Shown here: piece after piece, positions 54,897 through 62,941 of the stretch
How positions within the stretch are numbered: the stretch's first letter is position 1
How the letters are laid out: each line of letters begins with the position of its first letter
Assembly: GCF_004151485.1 (NCBI RefSeq)
Contig: NZ_SBFF01000012.1
Span: 124,001-188,000, forward strand
DNA from: Sphingosinicella sp. CPCC 101087
Lineage (GTDB): Bacteria; Pseudomonadota; Alphaproteobacteria; Sphingomonadales; Sphingomonadaceae
Length of the DNA stretch: 64,000 bases
Reading direction: 5' to 3'
Translations under genes and position numbers: made by a program
The notes under the pieces: model-generated
What the model was told of the DNA's origin: nothing
What the model saw: only the letters and a program-made list of their open reading frames with translations
Database searches by the model: none

Positions 54897-55891
54897 AAAC
54901 TCCCTCCCTAATCCTGTCGGCCTCCGCGCTCGGCCTGGGCGCCTGTGCCGGCCACGGCCGCGTCGAGGCCGCGCCAGTGGCCGTCGCGGTGGAATTCACC
55001 CAGGCGGTGATGGCGCCGCAGGCCGTGCTCGGGACGCAGACGCCACCACCAACCGTCCAATGGCTGTCCGGCGACGGTCCCCCGACGGCCTCGGATTCGG
55101 GTCCGGGGTGGACAAGGGGAGGGCCGGCCGCACGGATCGCCGCAGCCAATAGCACCGCCGTGCGGGAGCCGAGCCGCGACCGCTATGTGAATGCTGTCCA
55201 AATCTATCCCTGGTCGGAAGGCGCGGTCTACCGCCTGTACACGGCACCCGAGCGGGTGAGCGCGATTGCGCTTCAGCCGGGCGAGACGCTCGTCTCGGTG
55301 GCAGCCGGCGATACGGTGCGCTGGGTGATTGGCGACACGACCAGCGGCACCGGCGCGGAGCGCCGAAGCCATGTCCTGGTGAAGCCTTCAGCCGTCGGCC
55401 TTCGCACCAATCTCGTCATCACCACCGACCGGCGGGTCTATCATGTCGAGGTCGAGAGCGATGCGCGCCCGGCCATGACCGGTATCTCCTGGACCTATCC
55501 GGCCGAAGCGCTGCTGGCGTTGCGGCGCGGTGACGTCGGGGCGGCCGCGGCGACCGTCGCCGCTGGGATCGCCGTCGAGGCGCTGGATTTCGGCTACAGG
55601 ATCGAAGGTGACGATCCTCCCTGGCGGCCGATCCGCGCCTTCGACGACGGACAGCAGGTCTACATCCAGTTCCCGGCGGACCTCGCCCAAAGCGAAGCGC
55701 CGCCTCTGTTCGTCAGCGGCGCGAGCGGACAGTCCGAGCTCGTCAACTACCGGCTGCGCGGCCACTATTACGTCGTCGACCGGCTGTTCGCCGCCGCCGA
55801 GCTTCGGCTCGGCGAGCGGCGCCAGCAGGTGGTACGCATCGTCCGGATGGACGTCGACGGGTCGCGCCGTCGGCGGGGGAGCTCGACATGA
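54893..55891 (+). CDS. trbG: conjugal transfer protein TrbG (VirB9 family)
   Basis: A 332-aa outer-membrane-core component. The N-terminus (ILSASALGLGACAGHG) has a lipobox-like GAC, and the VirB9 domain includes NAVQIYPWSEGAVYRLYTAP, LQPGETLVSVAAGDTVRWVI and a C-terminal FPADLAQSEAPPLFV region. Normal length. ATGA overlap with trbI. Confidence 0.94.
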   Translation: MKTPSLILSASALGLGACAGHGRVEAAPVAVAVEFTQAVMAPQAVLGTQTPPPTVQWLSGDGPPTASDSGPGWTRGGPAARIAAANSTAVREPSRDRYVNAVQIYPWSEGAVYRLYTAPERVSAIALQPGETLVSVAAGDTVRWVIGDTTSGTGAERRSHVLVKPSAVGLRTNLVITTDRRVYHVEVESDARPAMTGISWTYPAEALLALRRGDVGAAAATVAAGIAVEALDFGYRIEGDDPPWRPIRAFDDGQQVYIQFPADLAQSEAPPLFVSGASGQSELVNYRLRGHYYVVDRLFAAAELRLGERRQQVVRIVRMDVDGSRRRRGSST

Positions 55892-57090
55892 GCGACGCGA
55901 TGCGCGGCGGAGGTCCGCCAGCCGCGCCTGCGAAGGCGGACCCCGAGGCCCTGGCGCTGCGCGGCAGCCCGCGGCCGGTGGTCAGGTTCAGGCGCGGGCT
56001 GATCATCGGCATTATCGCCTCCGGCGCGGCGCTCCTGATCACGGTCGCCTGGCTAGCCCTCGAGCCGCCGAGCTTCCGGATCTCGAGCGCAGAGGAGGAG
56101 GGCGCCGAGCCGCTCCGCAGCGGCGCTCCGGAGGCGCTCGCCGCAGCGCCGAGCAGCTATGGCGAGGTGCCGAAGCTGGGGCCGCCGCTGCCCGGTGATC
56201 TTGGCCGGCCCATCCTGGAGCATCAGCGCAGCCTCGAGGACTCGGTCCAAGCGAATGCAGCCGCCGAGGCCGAGCGAGCCCGGGCCGCCGCCGAGGCGGC
56301 GCTTCAGCGCCGCGAGGCGGCACGCGCTTCGGGTCTGCTCGTGCCGCTGAGCGGACGAACCAGGCCGGAAGCAGTGGAGTCGCCGCTCCGAAAGGAGCCC
56401 GGGTCGAGTGCGGTGAGTCCCATATCCCCGGCGCCGACGGAGGATGAACCGCCCCAGCATCACGACGCGCAAATGTCGGGCAGCGCGCCGGGAGACGCCG
56501 CAACCCATCCGATTCTTCCGGCGCCATCGCGCTGGACGCTGAGCGCCGGCACCATCATTCCGGCGAGCCTCATCACCGGCCTCAATTCGGACCTTGCGGG
56601 AACGATGATCGCCCAGGTGACCGAGCCTGTGCGCGACAGTGCCACTGGGCGCACGGTGCTGGTGCCCCAGGGAGCCCGGCTGATCGGGAGCTACGACAGC
56701 GTGGTGGCTTACGGTCAGCGCCGGGCGATGATCTTGTGGCAGCGGATCGTTCTTCCGGACGGTTCCTCGATCCGCCTCGACAATGTGCCGGCGACCGATC
56801 TTGCCGGCTATGCCGGGCTGGAGGACGAGGTCGACTTCCACACATGGCGGCTGCTCAAGGGGGTCGCGCTGTCCACCTTGCTCGGGGTCGGGACCGAGCT
56901 GAGCTTCGGCGGCGGCGAGGGCGACCTGGTGCGCGCCATCCGGGAATCGACACAGCAGAATGCGGCGAGGGCGGGCGACCAGATCACGTCTCGCAATCTC
57001 GACGTCCAGCCGACGCTGACCGTGCGGCCTGGCTGGCCGCTCAGGGCCGTGCTGCACGAGGACCTTGTCCTGCGGCCCTGGCGGGGGTGA
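55888..57090 (+). CDS. trbI: conjugal transfer protein TrbI (VirB10 family)
   Basis: A 400-aa protein spanning both membranes. It has a cytoplasmic N-terminus, a TM helix at about 37-58 (GLIIGIIASGAALLITVAWL), a Pro- and Ala-rich periplasmic linker and a C-terminal β-barrel domain (WTLSAGTIIPASLITGLNSD, VLVPQGARLIGSYDSVVAYG). It couples ATP-driven changes to channel opening. It is followed 5 bp later by the DUF2274 gene. Confidence 0.95.
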   Translation: MSDAMRGGGPPAAPAKADPEALALRGSPRPVVRFRRGLIIGIIASGAALLITVAWLALEPPSFRISSAEEEGAEPLRSGAPEALAAAPSSYGEVPKLGPPLPGDLGRPILEHQRSLEDSVQANAAAEAERARAAAEAALQRREAARASGLLVPLSGRTRPEAVESPLRKEPGSSAVSPISPAPTEDEPPQHHDAQMSGSAPGDAATHPILPAPSRWTLSAGTIIPASLITGLNSDLAGTMIAQVTEPVRDSATGRTVLVPQGARLIGSYDSVVAYGQRRAMILWQRIVLPDGSSIRLDNVPATDLAGYAGLEDEVDFHTWRLLKGVALSTLLGVGTELSFGGGEGDLVRAIRESTQQNAARAGDQITSRNLDVQPTLTVRPGWPLRAVLHEDLVLRPWRG

Positions 57091-57095
57091 GGGAA

Positions 57096-57317
57096 ATGAC
57101 CGACCTGCGCCTACCGAAGCTTCCCGAGCGGACCCCGATCCGGTTGACGATCAGCCTGTCGCCCGACCTGCACCGGTCGCTCCTCGAATATGCGACGATG
57201 TACGAGGAGGCCTATGGCGCGGCGGAATCCGTACAGGAGCTCGTGCCGGCCATGTTGTCCGCCTTCCTCGATGCGGACAGGGCCTTCGTCAGGCGCCGCA
57301 AGGGCGGCAAGGCATGA
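57096..57317 (+). CDS. DUF2274 domain protein
   Basis: A 73-aa protein (LPERTPIRLTISLSPDLHRS, LLEYATMYEEAYGAAESVQE, LVPAMLSAFLDADRAF) of the DUF2274 family, which is regularly found at the end of trb operons of alphaproteobacterial elements. The pattern resembles a ribbon-helix-helix DNA-binding fold, so it may regulate the operon. GGTGAGGG lies just upstream of the ATG. Confidence 0.88.
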   Translation: MTDLRLPKLPERTPIRLTISLSPDLHRSLLEYATMYEEAYGAAESVQELVPAMLSAFLDADRAFVRRRKGGKA

Positions 57318-57612
57318 GGGCCTCGTCCGCCGTGGCGCATGGCGACTCCCTTTGTTGCCTGCGACCAACCTTGCCCCGGGTGGGTCTTCGTGTTCATCGC
57401 CGACATGCGGGAAAGGCCTCGCCGTCAGGCATCTGGATGGCCTATTTGAGCCCTTGCTCCTGGCGCAGCGGGTGGGGACGGAGTCCTGTCCTCTATCCGT
57501 TGGTGTTCGAAGGGTCCGCCTGCCCTTGGCAGCATCGTTTCAGGAGCCCCGCCTTTGGGAGCGGACCTGAGCAGGGGCTCATCGCCTCGCCAGGCGCGGA
57601 CGAGGGTGATTC

Positions 57613-57849
57613 ATGAGCGTGCCGGCGCAACGCCACCGGGCACTTGCCGACGCCGGGCTCATTACCGTTGAAGAGTTTGCGGGATTGGCCCGGCTGTCGC
57701 GACGGCAGATCGATCGGTTGCGCCAGCGCCGGCCGCCGGGCTTTCCGCGCGAATATGAGCTTGGGAGCAGCGGCAGCAAATATCGCCGCTGTCCCCGCTT
57801 CAGACTTGCCGACGTGCAGCGCTGGCTGGATTCGCGGGCGCTGTGGTAG
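57613..57849 (+). CDS. excisionase/AlpA-like HTH protein
   Basis: A 78-aa DNA-binding protein. ALADAGLITVEEFAGLARLS and RRQIDRLRQRRPPGFPREYE make a MerR/AlpA-type winged HTH, and RFRLADVQRWLDSRALW is the usual end. Such proteins act as recombination-directionality factors or activators in integrated elements. Nearly 300 bp before it hold no clear gene. Confidence 0.75.
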   Translation: MSVPAQRHRALADAGLITVEEFAGLARLSRRQIDRLRQRRPPGFPREYELGSSGSKYRRCPRFRLADVQRWLDSRALW

Positions 57850-57928
57850 GTGAGCTCGCCGTGAAAGAGCCGCTCGCCCCCGGGGCAGCTTTCGGCATGC
57901 ACGGACTCTGCTTTTGTCCGCCAGGGAT

Positions 57929-58207
57929 TTATACCTGAAGGTGCTGCAAAAAGCGGATCAGGCGATGAGGTCGAAGCGAACCGCTCTCGTCGCGGCAGGC
58001 GATCACGAAGGGGTGGGGCCGATCCCGAACAGGTAGAGCGCATTTGCCCAGAGCGCCGCCGATTGATCGTGCCCAGAGCGGCGCCGATTGATCGGCTTGG
58101 CCGGCGGAAGCCTCCAGACGATTGTTCCAGAACATCGAGGAGAGTCCGAGCGCGCTGGTCGAAAAGTGGCGCAGCCGGCCGCCGGACGGCTGCTCGAGTT
58201 GGATCAC
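57929..58207 (-). CDS. hypothetical protein with a frame-changing 25-bp duplication
   Basis: A 92-codon frame from GTG at 58207 (TTG at 58210 also possible), just downstream of the holin-like gene and reading FSTSALGLSSMFWNNRLEAS in its first half. A tandem 25-bp repeat at 58046-58094 shifts the frame. Without the duplication the protein would end WANALYLFGIGPTPS after about 59 residues, which looks more natural. So the present C-terminus may be an artefact of the duplication. I do not recognise the family. Confidence 0.45.
   Translation of the reverse strand: MIQLEQPSGGRLRHFSTSALGLSSMFWNNRLEASAGQADQSAPLWARSIGGALGKCALPVRDRPHPFVIACRDESGSLRPHRLIRFLQHLQV
58046..58094. repeat. 25-bp tandem duplication
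   Basis: GCCCAGAGCGCCGCCGATTG... (58046-58069) and its copy (58071-58094) differ at one of 24 positions and are one base apart. The period of 25 is not a multiple of three, so it alters the reading frame of the minus-strand gene that contains it. Confidence 0.85.
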
Positions 58208-58223
58208 CAAAGGTGCTGCATCC

Positions 58224-58556
58224 TCATCGTGACTCGCCTTGGACGCGGGTAGCGTCGCCGGCGCTCGTCTTGAGCTTCCATCTCGCCTCGAGCACGCGGA
58301 GCGCATCATAGCCGCCGAGGGACAGCATCGCGGCGCCAAAGGCGGTCGCGCTCGACGAAAGGTCGAGCATGTCCGTACCCGCCATGGCGGCGATGGCGAG
58401 CAGCGGCAGGATCAGCAGCCGGCGGATCCACCACCCGCGTTCGACCCGGCGTCCGGCCTCCAGCTCCCGCCCGTAAGATGCCGCCAGTCCGGCCAGGAGC
58501 GCGACGCCGATCACGACATAGATGGCCACTTCCTCGAAGCCCGCAAGCCAGGTCAT
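58224..58556 (-). CDS. holin-like small membrane protein
   Basis: A 110-aa protein with three hydrophobic segments (VAIYVVIGVALLAGLAASYG, LLILPLLAIAAMAGTDML, TAFGAAMLSLGGYDALRVLE) and charged ends. The size, topology and position beside a phage-type repressor and a lysozyme remnant suit a phage holin, but no family match is certain. The start overlaps the stop of the upstream HTH gene by ATGA, so the two are one operon. Confidence 0.55.
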   Translation of the reverse strand: MTWLAGFEEVAIYVVIGVALLAGLAASYGRELEAGRRVERGWWIRRLLILPLLAIAAMAGTDMLDLSSSATAFGAAMLSLGGYDALRVLEARWKLKTSAGDATRVQGESR

Positions 58557-58750
58557 TGGCGGCGCTCCGGGTGCGCGGCGGCCTCGGCCGCCTCGATGAA
58601 GTCGAGAACGCGCTCGATCGTCCTGCGGCGCGGCTCGCGTCCCTCCCGAAGCTCCAGAACGAAGTTGGGGTCGCCGACGACCTCGCGACCGAAACGGGTT
58701 GCGGGGATGTTGGTGCGGCGCAGATAGGCATTGACTCGCATCAGCAGCAT
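58553..58750 (-). CDS. small HTH-like DNA-binding protein
   Basis: A 65-aa protein (MRVNAYLRRTNIPATRFGRE, VVGDPNFVLELREGREPRRR, TIERVLDFI) that resembles a compact lambda-repressor-like HTH seen next to S24 repressors. GGAG lies 7 nt before the ATG at 58750; ATG at 58741 is an alternative. It is divergent from the S24 gene across an 84-bp region with a palindromic operator, as in a Cro/CI pair. Confidence 0.65.
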   Translation of the reverse strand: MLLMRVNAYLRRTNIPATRFGREVVGDPNFVLELREGREPRRRTIERVLDFIEAAEAAAHPERRQ

Positions 58751-58803
58751 AGGAAATCTCCGAATCGATACAGCAAGATGTTGCCGGTTTGTTCCCTACT
58801 TGT

Positions 58804-58819
58804 CTAGGACATTTCCTAG
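58804..58819. promoter_or_regulatory. candidate repressor operator
   Basis: CTAGGA-CATT-TCCTAG is a perfect 6-bp inverted repeat between the divergent HTH and S24 genes. A half-site TAGGAAAT occurs again at 58750-58757, at the start of the HTH gene. The layout suits autoregulation by the S24 repressor. Confidence 0.55.
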
Positions 58820-58834
58820 TGGTATGAGAACCGA

Positions 58835-59488
58835 GTGACAGTGATAGATCAGCGCGCCGCGCTCGAGCGGCTCATCCAGGAACGGCGCGAGGACTATGCC
58901 GGCCTCTCACGGCTCATCGGCCGGAATGCGGCCTATATCCAGCAGTTCATCAAGCGCGGGACACCCAGGAAGCTCGACCCGGACGATCTTGATACGCTTG
59001 CCCGCTATTTGGGCGTCAGCACGGCCGAGCTTGGCGGGCGCGGCTCATCCGATTCGCTCGGTCCCGCAGCCCTTGTGCGCGTGCCGCGGCTCGATGTCGG
59101 CGCTTCCGCCGGCCCTGGAGCGCTGAACGACCGCGAGGCTCCGGTCTCGCATATAGCGTTCGACCAGAGCTGGTTGCGTCAACTTTGCGGCGCGAGGTCG
59201 GCAGACCTCTCCTTCATTCGGGTGCAGGGCGACTCGATGGTGCCGACGCTCGCTGATGGTGACGACATCCTGGTCGACCGGAGCGACCGAGCCGAGCGTC
59301 TGCGGGACGGTGTCTACGTCCTTCGGCGCGAGGATGCGCTGATGGTCAAGCGTTTGGCCGTGAACCCGACTGGCCGGTACGCAACGATCAAGAGCGACAA
59401 TCCAGCCTATCCGGAATGGCGCGACTGCGACTTGGCGACGCTCGAAATCATCGGGCGCGTGGTCTGGGCGGGACGCCGGCTCAGCTGA
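58835..59488 (+). CDS. S24 family peptidase, phage-repressor-like regulator
   Basis: A 217-aa LexA/CI-like protein. The N-terminal HTH reads YAGLSRLIGRNAAYIQQFIK. The C-terminal S24 domain has the catalytic Ser in VQGDSMVPTLADGDDILVD and the Lys in LMVKRLAVNP. It would repress the divergent operon and self-cleave on DNA damage. The start is GTG at 58835 or 58841 (IDQRAALERL); homologues favour the second. Strong family pattern. Confidence 0.88.
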   Translation: MTVIDQRAALERLIQERREDYAGLSRLIGRNAAYIQQFIKRGTPRKLDPDDLDTLARYLGVSTAELGGRGSSDSLGPAALVRVPRLDVGASAGPGALNDREAPVSHIAFDQSWLRQLCGARSADLSFIRVQGDSMVPTLADGDDILVDRSDRAERLRDGVYVLRREDALMVKRLAVNPTGRYATIKSDNPAYPEWRDCDLATLEIIGRVVWAGRRLS

Positions 59489-59619
59489 TCGACCCGACCA
59501 GATCCGACAGGATCATCGATAGGCTATTCGCAGACTTATCTAGGAAAATCGCACGTGCGTTCCTCGCGACCCGAGCGGCTCGCTCCACCTGCGGATATCC
59601 GCGCCGCGGGAAAGGTCGG

Positions 59620-59912
59620 GCGGCTACGGCTATCGCTATCGCGGCCGCAGGCTGATGCAGGTAACGGGCCGCGCCAGTTATCGCGCAATCGGGCTCGAGC
59701 ATAGTTCCGCGGACTTGTCCGAGCCCGCGACGGACGCCGACACGGCTGCCTGCTGGTGGGCGGACAACAACCTGAACGCTCGGACCGAAGCGGCACTGAA
59801 CCGCACCGACTTCGACGCAATCTCACGCACCGTGAACGGCGGCAATCACGGATAGACGAAAGATGGAAGCGCATCAGCGCGGCCGCCAATCGGGCCTGCA
59901 TCCACCTTGGCA
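59620..59912 (+). pseudogene. GH19 chitinase/lysozyme-like remnant
   Basis: The frame YRYRGRRLMQVTGRASYRAI, then ACWWADNNLNARTEAALNRT and ISRTVNGGNHG carries the landmarks of GH19 endolysins (Y-R-G-R-G-x-x-Q-x-T-G and the INGG...G end). The 5' catalytic part is missing. A frame break at about 59850 separates the last residues (RIDERWKRISAA). It lies beside the holin-like gene and so is probably the remains of a phage lysis module. Confidence 0.6.
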
Positions 59913-60042
59913 AGGGTGTGCCGGCAATCTCCGCCTCGTCCTGCTGCGGATCGACGACACTGTCGCTCACTGGCAGATCGTCCGTCCCGCCGAAATTGCT
60001 CCGCCGCTGCCTGGAGCGAGATCGGCAGGCTGGAAGCTCGGC

Positions 60043-60828
60043 TCAGGTTTCGATCGTCCACGCCGGCTCGTCTCCTCCCCAGTGGCGGAGCGAGCGGAGC
60101 GCGGCACGCATGACAAGCGGAAGATCGGCCATCGTCTCGATGAGGTCGCGCAAAGACCGCAGCTCGATCGACTGTACCTGGTCCAGCGCGTCACCAGGCT
60201 TGAAAGCGCTGATTGTCCGCTCGATGCCGCCGTCGCTCAGATCGGCCCAGAGCATCGCGAGTAAATGGGTCGGATAGCCGCCAACATAGAGGCCCGTAAG
60301 CTGGATGTGGCGCCCTTCCAGGTTAATTCCGGTCTCCTCGGCGACCTCACGGCGGACGGCGTGGACGAGTGCCTGGCTGGAAGCGCGCATCAGGTCTTGT
60401 CCGTCGACAGCGCCACCGGGTAGCGCGATCCTCCCATTCTTGAGGCGGAGACATACGATACCCTTAGCGCAGGAGAGGATCGCATGGACTCCGACCGCGA
60501 GCGGGAAGGCCGAGTCTGGATGGGCATCGAGAACTCGGTCGGTTGCCAGATAGTCGCGGTAGCGAATCGGCCGGCAGACCAACGTAATTTCATCCTCCGT
60601 AATGGACGCACCGGTGACGCCCAATAAAGCGCCGTCGAAGTGACCTTCTCCCTTCGTCTCCCACAACGAATCCACCAATCGTGCGATCGCATCGCTTCGC
60701 TGGAGCTCCGGCCTCGGCGCCGGCTCGGTGCGGACTCTGGACGCAACACCACCCATATACGGTAGCCTGATAAGCGTCCGCGTACGCAAAGCGTCCAGCG
60801 CAGTTTTATGGATTGAGCTCCCAGTCAT
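60043..60828 (-). CDS. Nudix hydrolase
   Basis: A 261-aa protein with an N-terminal extension and a Nudix domain. The second half of the Nudix box is clear (RREVAEETGINL) after ALPGGAVDGQDLMRAS; the usual Glu in the first half is not obvious, so activity is not assured. The ATG at 60828 has AGGAGA 4 nt upstream. Family members hydrolyse nucleoside-diphosphate derivatives. It runs toward the GH19 remnant. Confidence 0.82.
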   Translation of the reverse strand: MTGSSIHKTALDALRTRTLIRLPYMGGVASRVRTEPAPRPELQRSDAIARLVDSLWETKGEGHFDGALLGVTGASITEDEITLVCRPIRYRDYLATDRVLDAHPDSAFPLAVGVHAILSCAKGIVCLRLKNGRIALPGGAVDGQDLMRASSQALVHAVRREVAEETGINLEGRHIQLTGLYVGGYPTHLLAMLWADLSDGGIERTISAFKPGDALDQVQSIELRSLRDLIETMADLPLVMRAALRSLRHWGGDEPAWTIET

Positions 60829-61154
60829 CAACTCTCCTACGGATCTCATCAACTCGCCAGAGACGGAGCGTCTTCCATCTGTGGAACAGTTCAGGGAACA
60901 TGACGAGCGGCGCCGGCATACTGAAGACGGCTCACACAAGTCGACCGCACGAAATCTGCCAACGCGCATCTCTCCATTGATTTCGCTGAGTCCTAACGCA
61001 CTCCGAGTTATTGTATGAACATCGGAAGACGTTCTGCTAGGAACATCTGCCGAGGTCTGTACCCATGACTCGAGAGGGCTACGGCGATGGGCGGCAGCGA
61101 CCGGCTATCAGAGCCACGGCCAGCTCGATCTGCACCGAGCAAGTGAGGAGGCGC

Positions 61155-61493
61155 ATGACTTCGGACCGGGGATTGGATCCGTGGACGGCAGCTGTCAAAG
61201 GCCGCGGCGCCGGCATTGGAGCAACGCTTCTGACCGCGTTGCTGTTGTCGACGGCAGCGTGCGCGCAACCCAACGATTCGGGCGTGATCAGAAACGAGCG
61301 GACCCGTGAAGCTGCCCGCGCTTGCGGCCTCTTCGAGGATGCCGTCTCGATTGACCCGATACAGGCAACCGACAGGCAAACACTCGTCATTCCAAAACAC
61401 ACGGCTGACAGAAGCCCGGAGACGTGGGCCTGCCTGCAACGATGGGCGGAATCAAACGGCTACAATATGGCTTACCAGCTCGTGTTCAACTGA
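61155..61493 (+). CDS. small lipoprotein-like hypothetical protein
   Basis: A 112-aa protein with a hydrophobic segment ending in a lipobox-like LSTAAC (GATLLTALLLSTAACAQPND), but preceded by 24 hydrophilic residues, longer than usual. The rest is short and Cys-containing (AARACGLFEDAVSI, TWACLQRWAESNGYN). GAGGAGG precedes the ATG at 61155. Not recognised. Confidence 0.55.
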   Translation: MTSDRGLDPWTAAVKGRGAGIGATLLTALLLSTAACAQPNDSGVIRNERTREAARACGLFEDAVSIDPIQATDRQTLVIPKHTADRSPETWACLQRWAESNGYNMAYQLVFN

Positions 61494-61644
61494 TAGCTGC
61501 AGGAGGCAGGCGTGACTTCGATCCGAGGCTTCAATCTCTGGACATCTGCCACTGTTCAGGCACCCGACCCACCCGGTCAGATCACCCTGCGGGGAAATAG
61601 CGCGGCCGAGGATCAGGTGTTCACAAACATCGTGAACTTGCTCT

Positions 61645-62032
61645 TTACGAGCCAAGATGCCGCACCGAGCTCTGCAGTACGATGCCTATCGCCAGTTCGA
61701 CATCGGGCTTGGTGGGGTTGAGCGCGCGCTCCGCAAGCGCGCACCAGATAACGGACTCGAGGTGGAGCGAGGCGATTCTTGCGCTCGTGGGCAATTGGAA
61801 TCCGGCGATCCGGCTCTGCGATCGCTCGCAACAAATGCCGCGTGAATTGGAAGAACCGTTCATCCCAATAGATTTCAGGTTCGTCTCTGGTGAACCCGAT
61901 CGTCGGCATCGCCCGGCTCGACCAGAACACGACATGGCCCGGCTGCGAACGCTCAAGGTCGACCACGTAGAAGGACGCGCGCCGCCCCAGCGTGCGCAGA
62001 ACTCTGCCAAGATACTGCCACTCGAGGCTCAC
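61645..62032 (-). pseudogene. hypothetical protein, broken by a frameshift
   Basis: From GTG at 62032 the frame reads SLEWQYLGRVLRTLGRRASF, VVDLERSQPGHVVFWSSRAM and RFFQFTRHLLRAIAE, then near 61815 the coherent sequence moves to another frame (RIAGFQLPTSARIASLHLES, LAERALNPTKPDVELAIGIV) ending at 61645. The GTG overlaps a TGA of an upstream short frame ending VELEAGIEEAVAKLQ, as in a coupled operon. The function is unknown. Confidence 0.45.
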
Positions 62033-62334
62033 TGCAGCTTGGCCACGGCCTCCTCTATCCCGGCTTCGAGCTCCACCGCGTTGCGCGCATCGATCGTCGA
62101 GGATCGATCAGCCCGCGCATCGCAGCGGGCGACTTATAGGCCTCCGATTGGGTAATGGCCGTCCTGACATGCTTCGAAAATATAGGCTTCCCGGCGCTCT
62201 TCCAAGCCACCAAAAACCGGCATTCTGTGTACCGATTTGTGTCCCGATTTTTCCTTGACGCTGAATCACGGAGATTTATGGTATCTAAGCTCATGGAAAT
62301 CCATGGGTTTCGGTTGGCCCGGAAAAACGGCAGC

Positions 62335-62383
62335 TGGTTTTTGGTACCGGCATTCGCAGGTTCGAATCCTGCCGCCCCAGCCA
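62335..62383 (+). other. tRNA-Gln(TTG) 3' fragment, putative att site
   Basis: The plus strand reads from the anticodon stem and loop (TGGTTTTTGGTACCGG, anticodon TTG) through the T-arm GGTTCGAATCC to GCCGCCCCAGCCA, the 3' end of tRNA-Gln. The 5' half (acceptor and D-arm) is absent. In this orientation the integrated element would lie to the left and the older chromosome to the right, which fits the TonB-receptor-like gene that follows. Confidence 0.75.
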
Positions 62384-62941
62384 ATTTGCGAATTTCCGCG
62401 CCCGGTCATCTTTGGTCGACTGGGACTGGCCGGCTTCGACGATCAAGCGCCGAGCTCGAAAAGGTGGGCGCGTTCACTCGCGCCGCTTCTCCTGCCATTC
62501 CCCTATAGCCGCCAGGCGCGCCTAGACTCGCAGGTGGTTGCGCCCGGTCACCAGCCGCCGCGCTGTAACCCGGCGGACGGCGCGCGCCTGGGCCAGTATT
62601 TCCGGCGATATGGCAACCGCTACACACATCATGAAACAAATATTTATATCCGCTAACGAAACATCGCCGCCTTTTTGAGGCGCCCATGAATGCTGATCGT
62701 CCTCGCGCACCCGCGGCCTCGTATCGGGCGGCACTCCCGTAAGGGCCCGTCAGTCCGGGTCTTCAGGTCGGCAGTCGACCCAGAGACCTGCGGTCGAGAC
62801 GCCGAACATGCGCTTCGGCGACTGCATGGCCTCGGTTCGAGCGAAAGGCGCCCTTTCGTTACCGAATGTGTGCGGCGTGTTTCCGGATGCTGGTGACGCG
62901 ACATTTGGGTGCAAAAGGCGTCGGCAAGATCCCTTGCCATC
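62384..62941. other. intergenic region after the tRNA-Gln scar
   Basis: About 560 bp with no supportable gene. The short frames on both strands lack ribosome sites and family character. It probably contains the promoter of the TonB-dependent receptor-like gene. Confidence 0.4.

Noticed and set aside
62055-62384. Minus-strand frame starting MAGAAGFEPANAG
   Set aside because: It is the antisense of the tRNA-Gln 3' end, a well-known false gene pattern.
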